Positions 1-9,322 of a DNA stretch of 64,000 bases are shown here, piece after piece (the stretch's first letter is position 1; each line of letters begins with the position of its first letter). Below the pieces are notes generated by a model, which did not search any database, was not told the DNA's origin, and worked only from the letters and a program-made list of their open reading frames with translations. The translations under genes and the position numbers were made by a program. Origin of the DNA: Bacteroidales bacterium (lineage in GTDB: Bacteria > Bacteroidota > Bacteroidia > Bacteroidales > UBA10428); NCBI GenBank assembly GCA_016931575.1, contig JAFGEO010000035.1, forward strand, positions 51,862 through 115,861, written 5' to 3'.

Positions 1-1874
1 CGTATTGTTTCAATAAATGTTTGGGCCTCTTCATTCAGGCTTGATTTGTATAAATCTAATAATAATTTGCTGTATCCATCAATCCCTCGAAGAGGCGCTT
101 TCAGGTCGTGAGATACTGAATAGGTAAAAGTTTCCAGTTCTTTATTAGAGGCTTCGAGCTGGGCAGTACGTTGTTCTACCTTCATTTCAAGTTCAGCATT
201 AAGTTTTTTAATTTCTTCTTCAGTCTTTTTTCGTTCGGTTACGTCCTCAATTATACCCAGGTTATAAAGAAATCTTCCCTCACTATCGTAAGTAGTTGTT
301 ACTGTGAGCGATCCCCATATTATCTGCCCATCTTTTTTGATATAGCGTTTTTCTGTTTTATACACCGAAATCTCCTTATTTATCAGTTTACTGACATTAA
401 GCATGTCTTTGGGGAGATCATCCGGATGGGTCACATCCATAAAAGTGAATTGCTGAAGTTCAGCTTCACTATAACCCATGATTGCGCAAAACTCGGGATT
501 CGCATTTAAAAACCGGAATTCCTTATCGGCCATTACCATCCCGAACGGACCATTTTCATAGAGTTTACCAAACCTGAATTCACTTTCAAAGAGTTGTTCC
601 TCCCTGTGCTTAAGTTCGGTGATATTCCTGTTCGTACCCCGCCTACCTAAGTATTCTCCGTTGTTACCAAATACAGGACTGCAACTGTGGCTGATCCATC
701 GCAATTCCCCTCCTTTAGTTATAATGCGATATTCCAATTCGTGAGGGTTGATCTCCGAAATTTTAAAACGTGAATGTTGCCTTACTTTTTCTTTGTCTGC
801 ATCAAAAACAATTTGATGATGCAATTCCGGATGTTCAGTAAACTCTCCCGGAGAATAACCGGTTACCCTTTCGCATGCCGGAGATACATAGTGCAGATGC
901 CCATCGGGCTTTAACCAATAGATCCAGTCATCCGAATTATCTGAAATCAGACGGTATTTTTCTTCGCTTTCGAGTTGAGCCTGTTCAGCTTTTTTACGTT
1001 CAGTAATATCAATAGATAAAATAAATACACCCTCAGGAACTGGTTGAATACTGAGGTCGAACCAGGCATGACTTCCATCCTGAAATTCAAATTCGTTTTC
1101 AAGATGATTGTTAACTCTCGTTTCCAGTGTCTGCTTAATAGTTTTAAATACCTCGGTTTGCTCAATTCCAGGCCACATGTCCATATATCTGTTCCCGAGC
1201 AGTTCGTTGTTTGGACGGCGGTTGTGAATCTCTGCCGTCCGATTCAGGTAGATATATTTCCAGTCAAAACCGATAAGCTGGCAGCCTTCCAGCATGCTGT
1301 CAAGAGTACTTCGGGAGCGTTCTTCACTTTTTTTCAATGCTTCATTAACTTTTAGTAGTTCTAATTTCTGAAAAGTTATTTCACTGATAAGCTGAGTCAT
1401 ATTCAGTAAAAAATCCATTGCATTCAGAACTTTTTCTTTTGAAACAACAGGAACCTTTTTGAGTGCATCCAGGTATTTTTTTTCATTAAAGCCATACTTC
1501 CCGGCTTGTTCCATAAAAAACTTATGATCAGGTTCTTCAAAAAAGAATTGACCGGAAAACAGGTTGGCTATATGTTCCCCGTTGATTACAATTGGTACGG
1601 CTACATCAACCAATCCGTTTAAACATTTATAGAAATGATATTTTTCACCCTGCGCCAGTTTTCCTGCTAATTCAGTATCGCTGATGGTACACTTTTTTGA
1701 AGTTTCAGGATTTATGCGGTGGAAATCGGTGCAGACTTGTCTCCACCCCGATTTGGACAAAACCTTACCATTCAGGTCTAATATAGCTGTTACAAATCCT
1801 GTGGATCTGTTGAATCCTTCAAGCAGGCTGTCTACATGCGCAAAATCGATTAAATCCAGCATGTCAGTTTTCAT
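1..1874 (-). CDS. PocR/multi-PAS sensor histidine kinase, 3' end cut off by window edge
   Basis: Reading the reverse strand from the ATG at 1874 gives an open frame of about 620 codons that runs off the window. The first ~165 residues resemble a PocR ligand-binding domain (CTDFHRINPETSKKC and an ANLFSGQFFF segment). Three PAS/PAC units follow, each closing with an ITERKK/ITELKH/VTERKK-type PAC motif. A coiled coil then leads to a HisKA phosphoacceptor box (SVSHDLKAPLRGIDGY) near position 70-120. The catalytic HATPase domain must lie to the left of the window. No transmembrane segment is visible, so it is probably a cytoplasmic sensor that autophosphorylates on the box histidine. The ligand and the partner response regulator are unknown. 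Confidence 0.9.
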   Translation of the reverse strand, partial: MKTDMLDLIDFAHVDSLLEGFNRSTGFVTAILDLNGKVLSKSGWRQVCTDFHRINPETSKKCTISDTELAGKLAQGEKYHFYKCLNGLVDVAVPIVINGEHIANLFSGQFFFEEPDHKFFMEQAGKYGFNEKKYLDALKKVPVVSKEKVLNAMDFLLNMTQLISEITFQKLELLKVNEALKKSEERSRSTLDSMLEGCQLIGFDWKYIYLNRTAEIHNRRPNNELLGNRYMDMWPGIEQTEVFKTIKQTLETRVNNHLENEFEFQDGSHAWFDLSIQPVPEGVFILSIDITERKKAEQAQLESEEKYRLISDNSDDWIYWLKPDGHLHYVSPACERVTGYSPGEFTEHPELHHQIVFDADKEKVRQHSRFKISEINPHELEYRIITKGGELRWISHSCSPVFGNNGEYLGRRGTNRNITELKHREEQLFESEFRFGKLYENGPFGMVMADKEFRFLNANPEFCAIMGYSEAELQQFTFMDVTHPDDLPKDMLNVSKLINKEISVYKTEKRYIKKDGQIIWGSLTVTTTYDSEGRFLYNLGIIEDVTERKKTEEEIKKLNAELEMKVEQRTAQLEASNKELETFTYSVSHDLKAPLRGIDGYSKLLLDLYKSSLNEEAQTFIETI

Positions 1875-2093
1875 AATTTCAGGTTTGGGTCATCTTATTA
1901 AATTAACCATTTTTAAAACTAAAACCTAAGAATTTATAATAGCAATTCCCCTGTAAACACAGGTCTATCTACGGCGCTGAGGGGAGACAAAAAAAGAAGT
2001 TCCTGACAGCGAGGGAATGGTGGCGGGGATCCGGCGCCAGGAGATCCTATAACGCAACCTTACCTACCCTTAAAGCATCATGCTGGAAAACCT

Positions 2094-2312
2094 ATGAGAA
2101 AAAACGCCATCTTTTCAGTTTTACCGGGACTTCTGTTGACTTTGATCCTTACCACTTCGTGTATGGTGGACTCTTGTTATGATGAGGAGGTTTATCAGGC
2201 AAATAAGGATAATGCTTGTCCCCAGGATTGTCCGGGTGTGACTGGTTGTGACGGTAAAACCTATTGCAATGAGTGTGTAGCCTTAGGACAAGGAATAAGC
2301 GTGATTGAATGA
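2094..2312 (+). CDS. Small Kazal-like lipoprotein
   Basis: This 72-residue protein has an N-terminal hydrophobic segment ending in TTSC, a probable lipobox with lipidated Cys23. The mature part is cysteine rich, and CPGVTGCDGKTYCNECVA matches the core of bacterial Kazal-type domains, the fold of serine protease inhibitors. It is probably anchored in the outer membrane or periplasmic face and may protect against proteases. Inhibitory activity is inferred from the fold only, because the reactive-site loop is short and divergent. It stands alone, with a divergent kinase gene on its left. Confidence 0.7.
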   Translation: MRKNAIFSVLPGLLLTLILTTSCMVDSCYDEEVYQANKDNACPQDCPGVTGCDGKTYCNECVALGQGISVIE

Positions 2313-2415
2313 TCTTTCAACAATCGGGATTGAACAGGGTGTCAGGTGCGCCCCACACCCTCAATAAAAACCGGCTGCTTCTATCATGATTCTCACTATC
2401 TTTAGGCATAGAAAA

Positions 2416-2469
2416 ATGTCCATGGAAACCGCAATGAAACTCATCCTCATCCTAATCACTTCCGAATGA
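2416..2469 (+). other. Short leader ORF coupled to the next gene
   Basis: A 17-codon frame starts at ATG 2416, with further in-frame ATGs at 2422 and 2434. It encodes a hydrophobic peptide ending ILILITSE. Its TGA overlaps the ATG of the following gene in an ATGA arrangement (2466-2469). A TATCTTTA sequence just upstream (about 2397) resembles a Bacteroidota -7 element. It could be a coupling leader or chance; there is no homology evidence. Confidence 0.25.
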
Positions 2470-3242
2470 AGGTATTCTCCACCCTGCTTTTTTGTCTGCC
2501 TGTATTATCTGTTCTGGCTCAGGAATTGCCCGCCGAACTGATTACCGACAGAGCAGATCAAACAGAATCATCTGCTGTGGTGCCTTTTCAGGCTTTACAA
2601 CTGGAAACGGGTTTTGCCATGGAAACCACGGATATCCACTGGTTCCGGATACAGACTTTCGCTTACAATACAAGCCTGTTGCGCTATGGCCTGCGAGAAA
2701 ATTTTGAGCTGCGTGCCGGCCTGGAATACCTCGGAAAAAAACAGCTGAATACTGCCACGGGGGTTACATTCACCTCTTCAGGGCTCGGTCCGCTGTATGC
2801 AGGATTTAAGGTAAAAATTTCTGAGGAAAAAGGATGGAAACCCGGAATAGCATTCCTCGGGGGATTGGTCCTGCCCTTTACGGCCGGTGAAGATTTTGAG
2901 ACGGAACATACGGGAGCGGATATCCGGTTTGCATTCTCACACTCACTCACAGACCGCCTGTCACTCGGCTACAACCTGGGGGCACAGTGGGACGGGGAAA
3001 CTGCCGTTCCCTCCTATTTCTATTCGGTTTCGATGGGAGTCAGGATTTTAAACCAGGTCGGGATGTTTGTCGAAAGCTTCGGCCATATCTCTGAGGAAGG
3101 CGAGGCAGAACACTTGCTCGATGCCGGATTCACCTGGCAGGTTCTTTCCTATTTCCAGCTGGACTTTTCAGGTGGTGTAGGCATTCATAACAGCATCGAT
3201 GAGTTTTTCAGTGTCGGACTTACCTACCGCCTGCCCTATTAG
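2466..3242 (+). CDS. Outer-membrane beta-barrel protein, phenol MetA-degradation/transporter-like family
   Basis: This 258-residue protein has a signal peptide (MKVFSTLLFCLPVLSVLAQ) followed by ITDRADQTESS, the typical opening of the family annotated as putative MetA-pathway phenol degradation proteins. The rest alternates short aromatic beta strands and loops and ends in LTYRLPY, with an aromatic C-terminus like that of outer-membrane barrels. It probably forms a small channel or structural barrel. The family name implies no demonstrated phenol catabolism here, and no catabolic genes are nearby. Confidence 0.65.
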   Translation: MKVFSTLLFCLPVLSVLAQELPAELITDRADQTESSAVVPFQALQLETGFAMETTDIHWFRIQTFAYNTSLLRYGLRENFELRAGLEYLGKKQLNTATGVTFTSSGLGPLYAGFKVKISEEKGWKPGIAFLGGLVLPFTAGEDFETEHTGADIRFAFSHSLTDRLSLGYNLGAQWDGETAVPSYFYSVSMGVRILNQVGMFVESFGHISEEGEAEHLLDAGFTWQVLSYFQLDFSGGVGIHNSIDEFFSVGLTYRLPY

Positions 3243-3410
3243 ATCAGGCCTGAAATCATTTTATCGCAAGCTCACGGCCCGTTACAAGTTTCCAAACCTG
3301 TGCACAGCTATGGTAAAAGTCCAGTCAAATTTTGGGAAATCTATAACAGCCCTGCCCATTTTTGAATAAAAATCACCAAATTGGTCATGTTTAACTATTT
3401 TGGATGATTT

Positions 3411-4415
3411 ATGGCCCGTATCAAACTGATATTTCTGGTTGCGCTGACAGGTATTTTCCCCGTTAACAGCATGGCTCAATCCCTTCATTTCGACAACCCC
3501 ATCGCCGGGCAGCGTGCCGACCCATGGGTATACCGAACCGACGAGGGCGTATACTACCTCATTGCCACGGTTCCAGAATACAACCGGATAGTGATGCGCA
3601 GGGCTGAAAGCATCAATGGCTTAAAAGATGCAGAAGAAATGGACCTATGGCATGAACATGATACCGGGGTGATGGGGCACAACATCTGGGCCCCCGAGCT
3701 GCATCGTATTGATAGCACCTGGTATATCTACTTTGCAGCCGGTGAGGAGGAAAACATCTGGAACATCCGGATGTGGGTTCTTTCCAATACCTCGGAAGAT
3801 CCTATGACCGGGGAATGGAACGAGGAAGGACAGATAAAAACTGTCAAAGAAAGCTTTTCCCTGGATGCCACTACCTTTGAGCATAATGGAAAACGCTACC
3901 TGATATGGGCGCAGAATATAAGAGGTGAGGGCGCCGGAACTGCACTGGTGTTATCTGAAATGGCAGATCCTCTTACCCTGGCAGGACCGGAAGTGATCAT
4001 TACAGACCCTGAATTCAGCTGGGAAAGGATGAAATATTTTGTGAATGAAGGACCGGCAGTACTCAAACGCAATGGAAAGATCTTTGTGACTTATTCAGCC
4101 AGTGCTACCAATCATTACTATTGCATGGGCCTGTTATGGATCGATGCAGAAGCCGACCTGCTCGATGCCTCCAACTGGAATAAATCCCCCGGCCCGGTTT
4201 TTTATACCAATGAAGAGCTTAAAAGATTTGGTCCAGGGCACAATTCATTCACAGTAGCAGAGGATGGAAAAACCGATGTCCTGATCTACCATGCCCGCGA
4301 TTTTAAAGAGATCCCGCAGCACGAACTGGCTGATCCCAACCGGGCAACCCGCGCCAGGGTTTTCGGATGGACCGGAAGCGGTTTCCCGGATTTTATGCAG
4401 AACACAGAGGACTGA
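3411..4415 (+). CDS. Secreted GH43-family glycoside hydrolase, arabinofuranosidase-like
   Basis: This 334-residue protein has a signal peptide ending near SMAQ and then a single five-bladed beta-propeller domain. Family landmarks are the first-blade Asp in GQRADPWVY (about residue 38), NIWAPELH (about residue 84), and NEGPAVLKR, which carries the likely acid Glu. The organisation without an accessory domain resembles exo-acting GH43 alpha-L-arabinofuranosidases. It would act in the periplasm on short arabinan or arabinoxylan oligosaccharides; the exact substrate is inferred. A second GH43 gene lies 1.9 kb downstream. Confidence 0.85.
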   Translation: MARIKLIFLVALTGIFPVNSMAQSLHFDNPIAGQRADPWVYRTDEGVYYLIATVPEYNRIVMRRAESINGLKDAEEMDLWHEHDTGVMGHNIWAPELHRIDSTWYIYFAAGEEENIWNIRMWVLSNTSEDPMTGEWNEEGQIKTVKESFSLDATTFEHNGKRYLIWAQNIRGEGAGTALVLSEMADPLTLAGPEVIITDPEFSWERMKYFVNEGPAVLKRNGKIFVTYSASATNHYYCMGLLWIDAEADLLDASNWNKSPGPVFYTNEELKRFGPGHNSFTVAEDGKTDVLIYHARDFKEIPQHELADPNRATRARVFGWTGSGFPDFMQNTED

Positions 4416-4500
4416 GTGGTGATAATTATTCCTGATAGAATAACAGATTGCTTCTCACGCAAAATATTTCAGATTACGAAAGCACTTAAACCATAGCTAT

Positions 4501-6045
4501 ATGGGAACAATGACTGATATACACACCATTGACAACATTGAGTTGGTTTTCCTCAACCAGGAAGACTATGAGGAAATTAAAAATGCCATGATCGAGGCTT
4601 ATTCCAATATGCCTGAAGCCTACTGGAAGGAACACCATATCAAATCCTTAATTGAAAAATTCCCGGAGGGACAGGTAGGGATAAAAGTGGATAATGAACT
4701 TGCAGGTTGTGCCCTTTCGATCCTCGTTGATTACGCAAAATTCGATGATAAGCATACCTTCCGGGAAATAACGGGTGCCTATACCTTTTCTACACACACC
4801 AATGAGGGTGATAAACTATACGGTATTGACGTTTTTATCCGTCCAAAATTCAGGGGCCTGCGCCTCGGCAGAAGACTCTACGATTACCGGAAAGAGCTTT
4901 GTGAAAAATTAAACCTGAAAGGAATTGTATTCGGCGGGCGGATACCTAATTATCATCAATATTCTGGTAGTTTATCACCCAGGGAATACATCGAGAAGGT
5001 AAGGAAAAAGGAAATTCACGACCCGGTACTTGATTTTCAATTATCCAATGATTTTCACCCTGCAAGGATATTACAGGGATATCTGGAAGGAGATAAAGAA
5101 TCGAAGGAATATGCGGTTCTGCTGCAATGGGACAATGTCTACTATGAAAAAAAGACGAATAAAGCAGCTATAAAAAAAACTGTTGTCCGACTTGGATTGA
5201 TCCAATGGCAAATGAGGTTGTATAAGAACCTCACGGAACTTATGCAGCAGGCAGAATACTTTGTAGACGCCGTATCCGGCTATCGGGCCGATTTTGCGTT
5301 GTTCCCCGAATTCTTTAATGCCCCCTTGATGGCTCCCTATAACAACCTTTCAGAACCCGAAGCTATCAGGAAACTGGCAGAATATACTGAAGAGATCACC
5401 CAACGCTTTGCTGAGCTCGCCATATCCTATAATATCAATATTATCACCGGTAGTATGCCTGAAATGGTTGACAATAATCTTTACAATGTCGGGTATTTGT
5501 GCAAAAGAGGTGGAGGCATGGAGCGGTTTGAGAAGCTGCATGTAACGCCTGATGAAGCGAAGATCTGGGGATTGCAGGGAGGGAAGCACATTCAGACCTA
5601 TGATACGGATTGTGGGAAAATTGGCATATTAATCTGTTACGATATCGAATTTCCTGAGTTAAGCAGAATTTTAGCAGAGGACGGAATAGACATCCTGTTT
5701 GTTCCTTTCCTGACGGATACACAGAATGGTTATTCCCGGGTACGAAACTGCGCACAGGCCCGGGCCATCGAAAACGAATGCTACGTAGCCATCGCAGGTT
5801 GCGTTGGGAACCTTCCAAAGGTCCACAACATGGATATACAATATGCCCAATCTATGGTATTCACCCCCTGCGATTTTTCCTTTCCGACAAACGGAGTAAA
5901 AGCCGAAGCCACACCGAATACTGAAATGATCCTGATCGCAGACCTGGATATTGATCTGCTGCGCCAACTGAACCAGTTCGGTAGCGTTCGGAACCTAAAG
6001 GACAGAAGAACTGATATTTATTCGATACTTAGGACTAAGAGATGA
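4501..6045 (+). CDS. GNAT acetyltransferase-nitrilase fusion protein (YhcX-like)
   Basis: This cytoplasmic protein of 514 residues has two domains. Residues ~10-210 form a GNAT N-acetyltransferase (RGLRLGRRLYDYR is the acetyl-CoA loop). Residues ~225-510 form a carbon-nitrogen hydrolase with the complete catalytic triad Glu270 (FPEFF), Lys345 (EKLHVTPDE) and Cys379 (LICYDIEFPE). The architecture and length match the YhcX-type bifunctional family found in Bacteroidota and Bacillus. The natural substrates are not established. One idea is that an amide is hydrolysed and the resulting amine acetylated, or the reverse. It sits between two GH43 genes but no functional link is evident. Confidence 0.88.
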   Translation: MGTMTDIHTIDNIELVFLNQEDYEEIKNAMIEAYSNMPEAYWKEHHIKSLIEKFPEGQVGIKVDNELAGCALSILVDYAKFDDKHTFREITGAYTFSTHTNEGDKLYGIDVFIRPKFRGLRLGRRLYDYRKELCEKLNLKGIVFGGRIPNYHQYSGSLSPREYIEKVRKKEIHDPVLDFQLSNDFHPARILQGYLEGDKESKEYAVLLQWDNVYYEKKTNKAAIKKTVVRLGLIQWQMRLYKNLTELMQQAEYFVDAVSGYRADFALFPEFFNAPLMAPYNNLSEPEAIRKLAEYTEEITQRFAELAISYNINIITGSMPEMVDNNLYNVGYLCKRGGGMERFEKLHVTPDEAKIWGLQGGKHIQTYDTDCGKIGILICYDIEFPELSRILAEDGIDILFVPFLTDTQNGYSRVRNCAQARAIENECYVAIAGCVGNLPKVHNMDIQYAQSMVFTPCDFSFPTNGVKAEATPNTEMILIADLDIDLLRQLNQFGSVRNLKDRRTDIYSILRTKR

Positions 6046-6175
6046 TCACCATCCGCAGCAATTATCATCTTATTGTTCCGGGCATCCCTGGCAGGTTTCC
6101 TGTGCTGTATACTATTTTTCTGAATCGATAAAACGGTCATAGCTGAAAAGAAATCTGACAAACACTTCTGATTTA

Positions 6176-6206
6176 TATGTTTTTTAACAGGGAAAGAATA
6201 ATTTTG
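6176..6206 (+). promoter_or_regulatory. Candidate Bacteroidota promoter for the second GH43 gene
   Basis: TATG at 6176-6179 (-33 like, one mismatch to TTTG) lies 19 nt before TAATTTTG at 6199-6206, which fits the -7 consensus TAnnTTTG. It leaves a leader of about 85 nt before the ATG at 6297. The assignment is by pattern only. The rest of the 6046-6296 gap shows no gene. Confidence 0.4.
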
Positions 6207-6296
6207 AAAGCTAAGTTTCTTCTCCCAGGGAACCAGTACTAATCCCAGGGATATCTGAAGAAAAGACCAGAGTAATCTATAAATTCAAAAAAACAC

Positions 6297-8024
6297 ATGA
6301 ACCGACCAGGAATTTTCTTTTTGCTGGCCATCCTGATAGCAGGATGCCAACCTACGCAGGAAACGAAAAAAGTAAGTCCGAAGACCTTCTGCAATCCGCT
6401 AAACCTGAGCTACCGCTTCTGTGCCGATGAACCCTCCCGACGCGAAGCTGCCGACCCGACCATGGTCCGTTTTAAGGATATGTACCTGCTCTTTGCTTCC
6501 AAATCGGGAGGATACTGGTATTCCACTGATCTGGCAAACTGGACCTTTATTCAGACGGAACAGATACCTGTGGAGGAATATGCCCCAACTGTTGTTGCCA
6601 TTAAGGACACCTTGTATTTCCTGGCCTCCTCATCTGAAAAAAACACCTTGTACAAGTCGGCGGATCCCCTGAGCGGCAAGTGGAGCATCGCACGCGAAAC
6701 CATGGAGATCCCGCTCTGGGACCCGGCACTCTTCCTGGATGATGATGGCAGGCTATACCTGTACTGGGGCTGCTCCGACCGGAATCCACTTTATGGTGTG
6801 GAACTCGACTATGCAGCAAACTTTTCATTCATTGGTCAGCCCGTAACCCTGAAATATCCCAATCCGGGACAATTTGGATGGGAAGTTCCCGGCGACTACA
6901 ACACCCTGTTGCAGCAGGCACCCTGGATCGAAGGAGCCTGGGTGAACAAGCACGATGGCAAATATTATCTCCAGTATGCCGGACCGGGGACAGAGTATAA
7001 AAGCTACAGCGATGGCGTTTATGTTTCTGATCATCCCCTGGGGCCCTTTGAACCGCAGGCCCACAATCCATTCGCATATAAGCCGGAAGGCTTTGCCGCA
7101 GGCGCCGGTCATGGCAGCACCTTCATGGATAAATATGGAAATTACTGGCATATCGGCACCATGACCATCTCGCAGAAGCATATGTTTGAGCGCAGACTGG
7201 GAATTTTCCCGACATTCTTTGATGAGCAGGGAACCTTATACAGCAGCACAAAATATGGCGACTATCCCCTGATCGTGCCTGACCATAAGATCTCCGGGGT
7301 TCAGGAAATCTTCCCTGGCTGGATGCTGCTCTCCTACGGGAAAAAAGTGGATGCCTCCTCATCCATCGACTCATTGCCCCCATCCAACATCAGCGACGAA
7401 AATATCCGGACTTACTGGGCAGCTGCATCCGGCGATAAAGGAGAATATGCCATCCTCGATCTGGAGCATCCCAGCGATGTATATGCCCTGCAGGTCAATT
7501 TCGCAGAACATGCCACAGAGCTGTTCGGAAGGACAGACAGGCTGTACCACCGGTATACCATTGAATACTCCACTGATGGTGAAAGCTGGAAAATGCTTTC
7601 TGACAAGTCGGAAAACACAAATGATAATACCCATGTCTACCTTCAGCTGCCTCAGAAAATCTCCTGTCGCTACCTGAAGTTAACAAACGTTAAGGTCCCG
7701 GACGGGCACTTTGCCCTGAGCGGATTCAGGATCTTCGGAAAAGGGCAGGGCGAAGTCCCGGGAATGATCCGGAAGTTTGAAGCCATCCGCAATGCAACTA
7801 ATAAGAGATCGGTAATACTTTCCTGGAATGAGGTTGAGAATGCCGACGGATACCTCATCTCATACGGCATTCATCAGGAAAGACTTTACCAGAGCTACCA
7901 GGTCTATTCGGATACTTCACTGACAATTAACAGTCTGGATGCAGGTGCTGAGTATTATTTTACGCTGGAATCTTTTAATGAAAACGGTATTACCCCATAC
8001 GGGCAAATCATCCCAGTGCAGTAA
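6297..8024 (+). CDS. GH43-family lipoprotein with discoidin-like and FN3 C-terminal domains
   Basis: This 575-residue protein has a signal with lipobox LIAGC (Cys17), so it is probably surface anchored. A GH43 five-bladed propeller spans ~35-335, with the base Asp53 in AADPTMVRF, a DPALFLDDDGRLYLYWG segment and GHGSTF. Residues ~350-485 resemble an F5/8-type (discoidin) carbohydrate-binding domain (RYTIEYSTDGESW, RYLKLTNV). Residues ~487-575 look like a fibronectin type III domain (GYLISY, YYFTLESFNENG). It likely removes arabinose or xylose side groups from plant polysaccharide, a family-level inference. Its own promoter and a 250-nt upstream gap suggest separate transcription from the nitrilase fusion. 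Confidence 0.85.
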   Translation: MNRPGIFFLLAILIAGCQPTQETKKVSPKTFCNPLNLSYRFCADEPSRREAADPTMVRFKDMYLLFASKSGGYWYSTDLANWTFIQTEQIPVEEYAPTVVAIKDTLYFLASSSEKNTLYKSADPLSGKWSIARETMEIPLWDPALFLDDDGRLYLYWGCSDRNPLYGVELDYAANFSFIGQPVTLKYPNPGQFGWEVPGDYNTLLQQAPWIEGAWVNKHDGKYYLQYAGPGTEYKSYSDGVYVSDHPLGPFEPQAHNPFAYKPEGFAAGAGHGSTFMDKYGNYWHIGTMTISQKHMFERRLGIFPTFFDEQGTLYSSTKYGDYPLIVPDHKISGVQEIFPGWMLLSYGKKVDASSSIDSLPPSNISDENIRTYWAAASGDKGEYAILDLEHPSDVYALQVNFAEHATELFGRTDRLYHRYTIEYSTDGESWKMLSDKSENTNDNTHVYLQLPQKISCRYLKLTNVKVPDGHFALSGFRIFGKGQGEVPGMIRKFEAIRNATNKRSVILSWNEVENADGYLISYGIHQERLYQSYQVYSDTSLTINSLDAGAEYYFTLESFNENGITPYGQIIPVQ

Positions 8025-8065
8025 GCATCAGCAAACAGGGTACTAATCTCAAATTAAACCAGTCA

Positions 8066-8722
8066 ATGAAACCAGTAAAATTCCTGATTATCATTCTGTT
8101 AATCGGCATATCCCCTCAGGTCGGTGCACAAAGTTATTTTCAATATATGAAAGGCAATCTGAAAGGAAATGACTCCGTATATTTCCAGTCGGTTATTGTG
8201 CCACTTCTGGAGGATTACGACTATGCCCTATGCAGGTCAAACCTTCTGGAAGAGGGGAGCATGGAGCGTCGCACAGCAGGGATGCGTTACCGGATCATTG
8301 CCTGTGCCAACACCGGCCAAAAGGTAGATCTGATCGAGTTTACGGAATACCTCCTCTATGACGGAAAGGTGTATGAATCAGGACAGAAAACCGACCTGGA
8401 TAAAGTTACAGTCAGAAAGGACAGGGATATCCGCAATGCCAATTACCTGTTCCAGCTTCTCACCGAAACGGGCTTTCATCAACTGGATAACGACTGCCTG
8501 CTGAGGAACAACTTTGAGAAGGATGGACAGGGTATTCTCTTTACCAACACCTCCCATCAACGGGATCAGACTCTGATCTGGAGCAGGGGGGTTCTAAGAA
8601 TGGTTGAATGCTACAATGACCCGGAAAGGGTAATGATGGAATTTCCCGATGAGAATTTTTGTAAGGCGATTTACCTGCTCGGCTCCACGAATTTTGACAT
8701 GTTCTGGAGTTATCAAAAGTAG
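8066..8722 (+). CDS. Exported protein of unknown function
   Basis: This 218-residue protein has a clear signal peptide ending at VGAQ (about residue 22). The mature part is mixed alpha/beta with three cysteines and charged segments. I do not recognise a family. It starts 42 nt after the GH43 stop on the same strand and may be cotranscribed. A possible role in the cell envelope is inference only. The 180 nt after it hold no convincing gene. Confidence 0.6.
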   Translation: MKPVKFLIIILLIGISPQVGAQSYFQYMKGNLKGNDSVYFQSVIVPLLEDYDYALCRSNLLEEGSMERRTAGMRYRIIACANTGQKVDLIEFTEYLLYDGKVYESGQKTDLDKVTVRKDRDIRNANYLFQLLTETGFHQLDNDCLLRNNFEKDGQGILFTNTSHQRDQTLIWSRGVLRMVECYNDPERVMMEFPDENFCKAIYLLGSTNFDMFWSYQK

Positions 8723-8901
8723 CAGCACTTGCATTTTGGAAAGGTTTTTGCGGGATAGTGAATGCATTATCTCACAGGATCACCTGCAGCGGTTCAAAAA
8801 AAGGGATGAACAATGAGGAGAATGACCGGTGGATTGAATACCTTGTCCAGATAGTATTCAGATGACCGAATAAAGAATTAAATCAGTCTTTTCTGATAGA
8901 A

Positions 8902-9089
8902 ATGAAACAGATTTGTCGACCCATACTGCTCATCCTCCTCTCATTCACAATCCCCCTCGGGGCGCTGGTAACTGTGTTTTCCTGGAACAACCAGATACTC
9001 CGGACGGAACAGGTTATGACTGCAAGACAGACTTCCCGTTGGAGAAAGATCTGTTCTCTCAGGAAGATACAGTCTGGTTGGGTAAATAA
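8902..9089 (+). pseudogene. Small exported protein gene, apparently frameshifted
   Basis: Frame 1 from ATG 8902 encodes a good signal peptide (MKQICRPILLILLSFTIPLGA). After about residue 28 its translation becomes arginine-rich and unlike protein. From about 8975 the neighbouring frame reads NCVFLEQPDTPDGTGYDC and continues KTDFPLEKDLFSQEDTVWLGK to a TAA at 9087-9089, which looks like genuine acidic Bacteroidota exported protein. A single-base indel between the two halves would join them into a protein of about 60 residues. Either this is a decayed gene or there is a sequencing error; the uninterrupted 125-codon frame to 9279 is probably spurious. Confidence 0.4.
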
Positions 9090-9322
9090 GATAAGAGCCT
9101 TACATAAGAGCCGTGGAAATCATCAACTAATTGTAAAAGCTGCCGACCTGAAAACCATTGTTACTTTTCTGATACTACATTATAAATTCTCCCAATACGG
9201 GCACCTGTTTACTTGCATGCATACCTTCAACATACTATTTCTGGATCACTCAGATCCACTCCCGCGGGCCATTTCCTAACCCTCCATTGTCATTCTTTTA
9301 TCAACCTTTAAAAAACTTAGTT

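Noticed and set aside
2336..2361. AGGGTGT/ACACCCT stem after the Kazal gene as terminator
   Set aside because: The stem is 7 bp with a long loop and no T-run follows, so I did not list it as a terminator.
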